From Lentisphaeria bacterium UBA7640 (lineage in GTDB: Bacteria; Verrucomicrobiota; Lentisphaeria; Victivallales; Victivallaceae), in the NCBI GenBank assembly GCA_002483765.1, contig DLIO01000048.1, positions 3,490-20,458 on the forward strand: a stretch of 16,969 nt of DNA, written 5' to 3'. The translations under genes and the position numbers were made by a program. Of the stretch, positions 15,797 to 16,969 are shown piece after piece (the first letter of the stretch is position 1; each line of letters begins with the position of its first letter). A model generated the notes under the pieces. That model was not told the DNA's origin. It did not search any database and was given only the letters and a program-made list of their open reading frames with translations.

Positions 15797-16069
15797 GATC
15801 AGTTATGGAGTGTAGACATATTTAACTTACCGAATGACATGGCGTCTGTATTCCCAATATTGGCGTGTTCTACGAGATTGCTGTTTTTTTACATCTCCGG
15901 CATTTAGATATTGAAGTTGTTTGTTGAAGTAGTTTGAACCTTGATATTGCTTTTTATTGCCTATTATGGTATCTTAAATCGTGAACAGTTGCATGCTCTG
16001 CTGAATTTGTTCATCTCATAATGGTAAAAACGCATATGAATTAATTGAATTTTCCAAGGAGGAAAGCGT
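15797..16069 (+). promoter_or_regulatory. Leader region of the AbiJ-like gene
   Basis: No intact gene is visible here. TTGATA (15941-15946) with TATTAT (15962-15967, 15-base spacer) or TATGGT (15965-15970, 18 bases) is a possible promoter. AGGAGG at about 16057-16062 is a near-perfect ribosome site for the ATG at 16070. On the minus strand a 48-codon stretch without a start (15973 down to 15827) ends in RRTRQYWEYRRHVIR; it may be a gene relic. Confidence 0.3.
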
Positions 16070-16900
16070 ATGAGCTCTTTGTCCATCGTAGAAAAACGTA
16101 TTTTTGAAGACCTATTTGGTATGAGTACTGGATACGTCCTTGGTGATGATTTAACTAACGCTACCTTTGCAGGGTTATTTCGTGATAACGTTGGAATCGA
16201 CATAGATGCCGATGAGTATGCTTTTAACGGCACCTCAAAAGCTAAGCGTTTGAGAGCATTTTGGGAGGTTCAGTCGGACTTGCTGGTTGGTAAGATTTTG
16301 ACCGAGTTATTAGAAATATGGAATTATAAAAATCCTTCTCCAGACAAGCAAACCCAAGCTTGTTACGAGAAAGCTCTTTCCATTGCAAATCGTCTGCAAG
16401 GCAAAGCAATTGTTGTCGAAGATACCGAAGATACTTTTCTCAGACAACAATTTTCTAAACTTGATGTCAGCAAAATTGGATTGGAGGAATCATTGATTAC
16501 GGTAATCCAAGTTAGGCTGGAAGAAGCCCAGAAATGCCTTAAGGTGGATGCCCCATTATCAGTGATATTTTTATCTGGTAGTATTCTTGAAGGCATTCTT
16601 CTAGCGGTGGCCAGTAAGAATCCTAAAGCCTTTAATCAGGAAAAAAGTTCGCCTAAAGACGAGAATGGAAAGGTAAGGAGTTTTCCTGATTGGAGTCTGG
16701 CTCAGCTTATCAATACCGCGAATGATGCAGGTTTTTTGAAACTGGATGTCAAGAAGTTTAGCCATGAATTGCGTGATTTTCGCAACTATATTCATCCTCA
16801 CCAGCAATCTATGTCTGGGTTTAATCCAACCAAACACACAGCGGAAATCTGTCTACAAGTTCTTAAAGCTGCAATAGCAGATTTAAGTGGAGGTAGATAG
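16070..16900 (+). CDS. AbiJ-N-terminal-domain-like protein with C-terminal HEPN-type motif
   Basis: The 276-residue protein has an N-terminal segment (about 8-87) with FEDLFGMSTGYVLGDD, TFAGLFRDNVGIDI and SKAKRLRAFW, which resembles the small domain found at the start of AbiJ-type abortive-infection proteins. The rest is helical. Residues 162-182 hold a hydrophobic SVIFLSGSILEGILLAV segment, more likely a buried helix than a membrane span. Near the end HELRDFRNYIHPHQQ (232-246) carries Arg235-x6-His242, fitting the Rx4-6H motif of HEPN ribonucleases. HEPN proteins often cut RNA in phage-defence or toxin systems. Defence function is inferred from the fold and from the neighbouring HsdR relic. 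AGGAGG lies seven bases before the start. A second gene begins three bases after its stop. Confidence 0.65.
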   Translation: MSSLSIVEKRIFEDLFGMSTGYVLGDDLTNATFAGLFRDNVGIDIDADEYAFNGTSKAKRLRAFWEVQSDLLVGKILTELLEIWNYKNPSPDKQTQACYEKALSIANRLQGKAIVVEDTEDTFLRQQFSKLDVSKIGLEESLITVIQVRLEEAQKCLKVDAPLSVIFLSGSILEGILLAVASKNPKAFNQEKSSPKDENGKVRSFPDWSLAQLINTANDAGFLKLDVKKFSHELRDFRNYIHPHQQSMSGFNPTKHTAEICLQVLKAAIADLSGGR

Positions 16901-16902
16901 TC

Positions 16903-16969
16903 GTGTTAAAATGCACCAAAGAAAGACTAGAAATAGTCTCTCAAATAGGCTCTTCTGCATTTTGTGTAA
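16903..16969 (+). CDS. Start of an unidentified gene, cut by the window edge
   Basis: GTG at 16903 lies nine bases after GGAGG (16889-16893), which sits inside the end of the HEPN gene, and the frame stays open to the edge (22 codons, beginning with fMet-LKCTKERLEIVSQIG). Only two bases separate it from the previous stop, so it is probably the second gene of an operon and could be the partner of the HEPN protein. An ATG at 16911 in another frame is also open, but its spacing from the ribosome site (17 bases) is poor. Too little is present to name it. Confidence 0.5.
   Translation, partial: MLKCTKERLEIVSQIGSSAFCV

Noticed and set aside
15964..16233. An 89-codon minus-strand frame across the start of the AbiJ-like gene
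   Set aside because: It is antisense to a well-supported start with AGGAGG and shows no domain.
1..16969. CRISPR array, tRNA, rRNA or intact insertion sequence
   Set aside because: No regularly spaced direct repeats, no cloverleaf with a recognisable acceptor/T-loop, no rRNA-like stretch and no intact transposase were found by eye.

Overview
This is a bacterial chromosome segment, moderately AT-rich by eye, with compact operons and good Shine-Dalgarno sites. No marker gene fixes the phylum. A Tad/Flp locus with FHA and PEGA partner proteins, an Aquifex-type aconitase and a planctomycete/lentisphaerote-like SGNH protein point to an environmental, poorly characterised, probably Gram-negative lineage. 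That placement is inference.

Layout. (1) Positions 1-287 are non-coding: an approximately 159-bp element with terminal inverted repeats and a second inverted repeat. (2) 288-2994, minus strand: a zinc-ribbon protein, thiE, a calcineurin-like phosphoesterase and a secreted SGNH-like protein, closely spaced and probably co-transcribed. (3) 3064-10721, minus strand: a tight seven-gene Tad-type operon read cpaB, FHA-cpaF fusion, tadB, tadC, DUF192, FHA-TM protein, PEGA protein, with 1- to 4-base overlaps at three junctions. The inner-membrane motor and platform are complete, but secretin, TadZ, prepilin, TadE-type pseudopilins and prepilin peptidase are absent from the window. (4) 10722-10985 is a divergent intergenic region. 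(5) 10986-12531, plus strand: dapA overlapping an arginase-like UPF0489 gene. (6) 12768-15409, plus strand: aconitase followed two bases later by ung. (7) 15410-16069 has no intact gene. It holds hairpins, the C-terminal relic of a type I restriction subunit (HsdR) and a GC-rich palindrome. (8) 16070 to the end, plus strand: an AbiJ-like/HEPN defence-type protein, then a GTG-initiated gene cut by the window edge.

How it works together. In the Tad operon, CpaF powers assembly through the TadB/TadC platform and CpaB works in the periplasm. Two separate FHA domains (one fused to the ATPase, one on a membrane protein) suggest that assembly is gated by threonine phosphorylation or by FHA-mediated scaffolding. 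The PEGA and DUF192 proteins look like lineage-specific envelope parts. The right end looks like a small defence region: decayed restriction enzyme, dispersed palindromes and a HEPN protein with a partner gene beginning at the edge.

The most notable signals are the dual-FHA Tad operon, a family of three GCGCGCAT-N-ATGCGCGC palindromes at gene boundaries, the HsdR relic beside a HEPN gene, and the dapA/arginase-like overlap.
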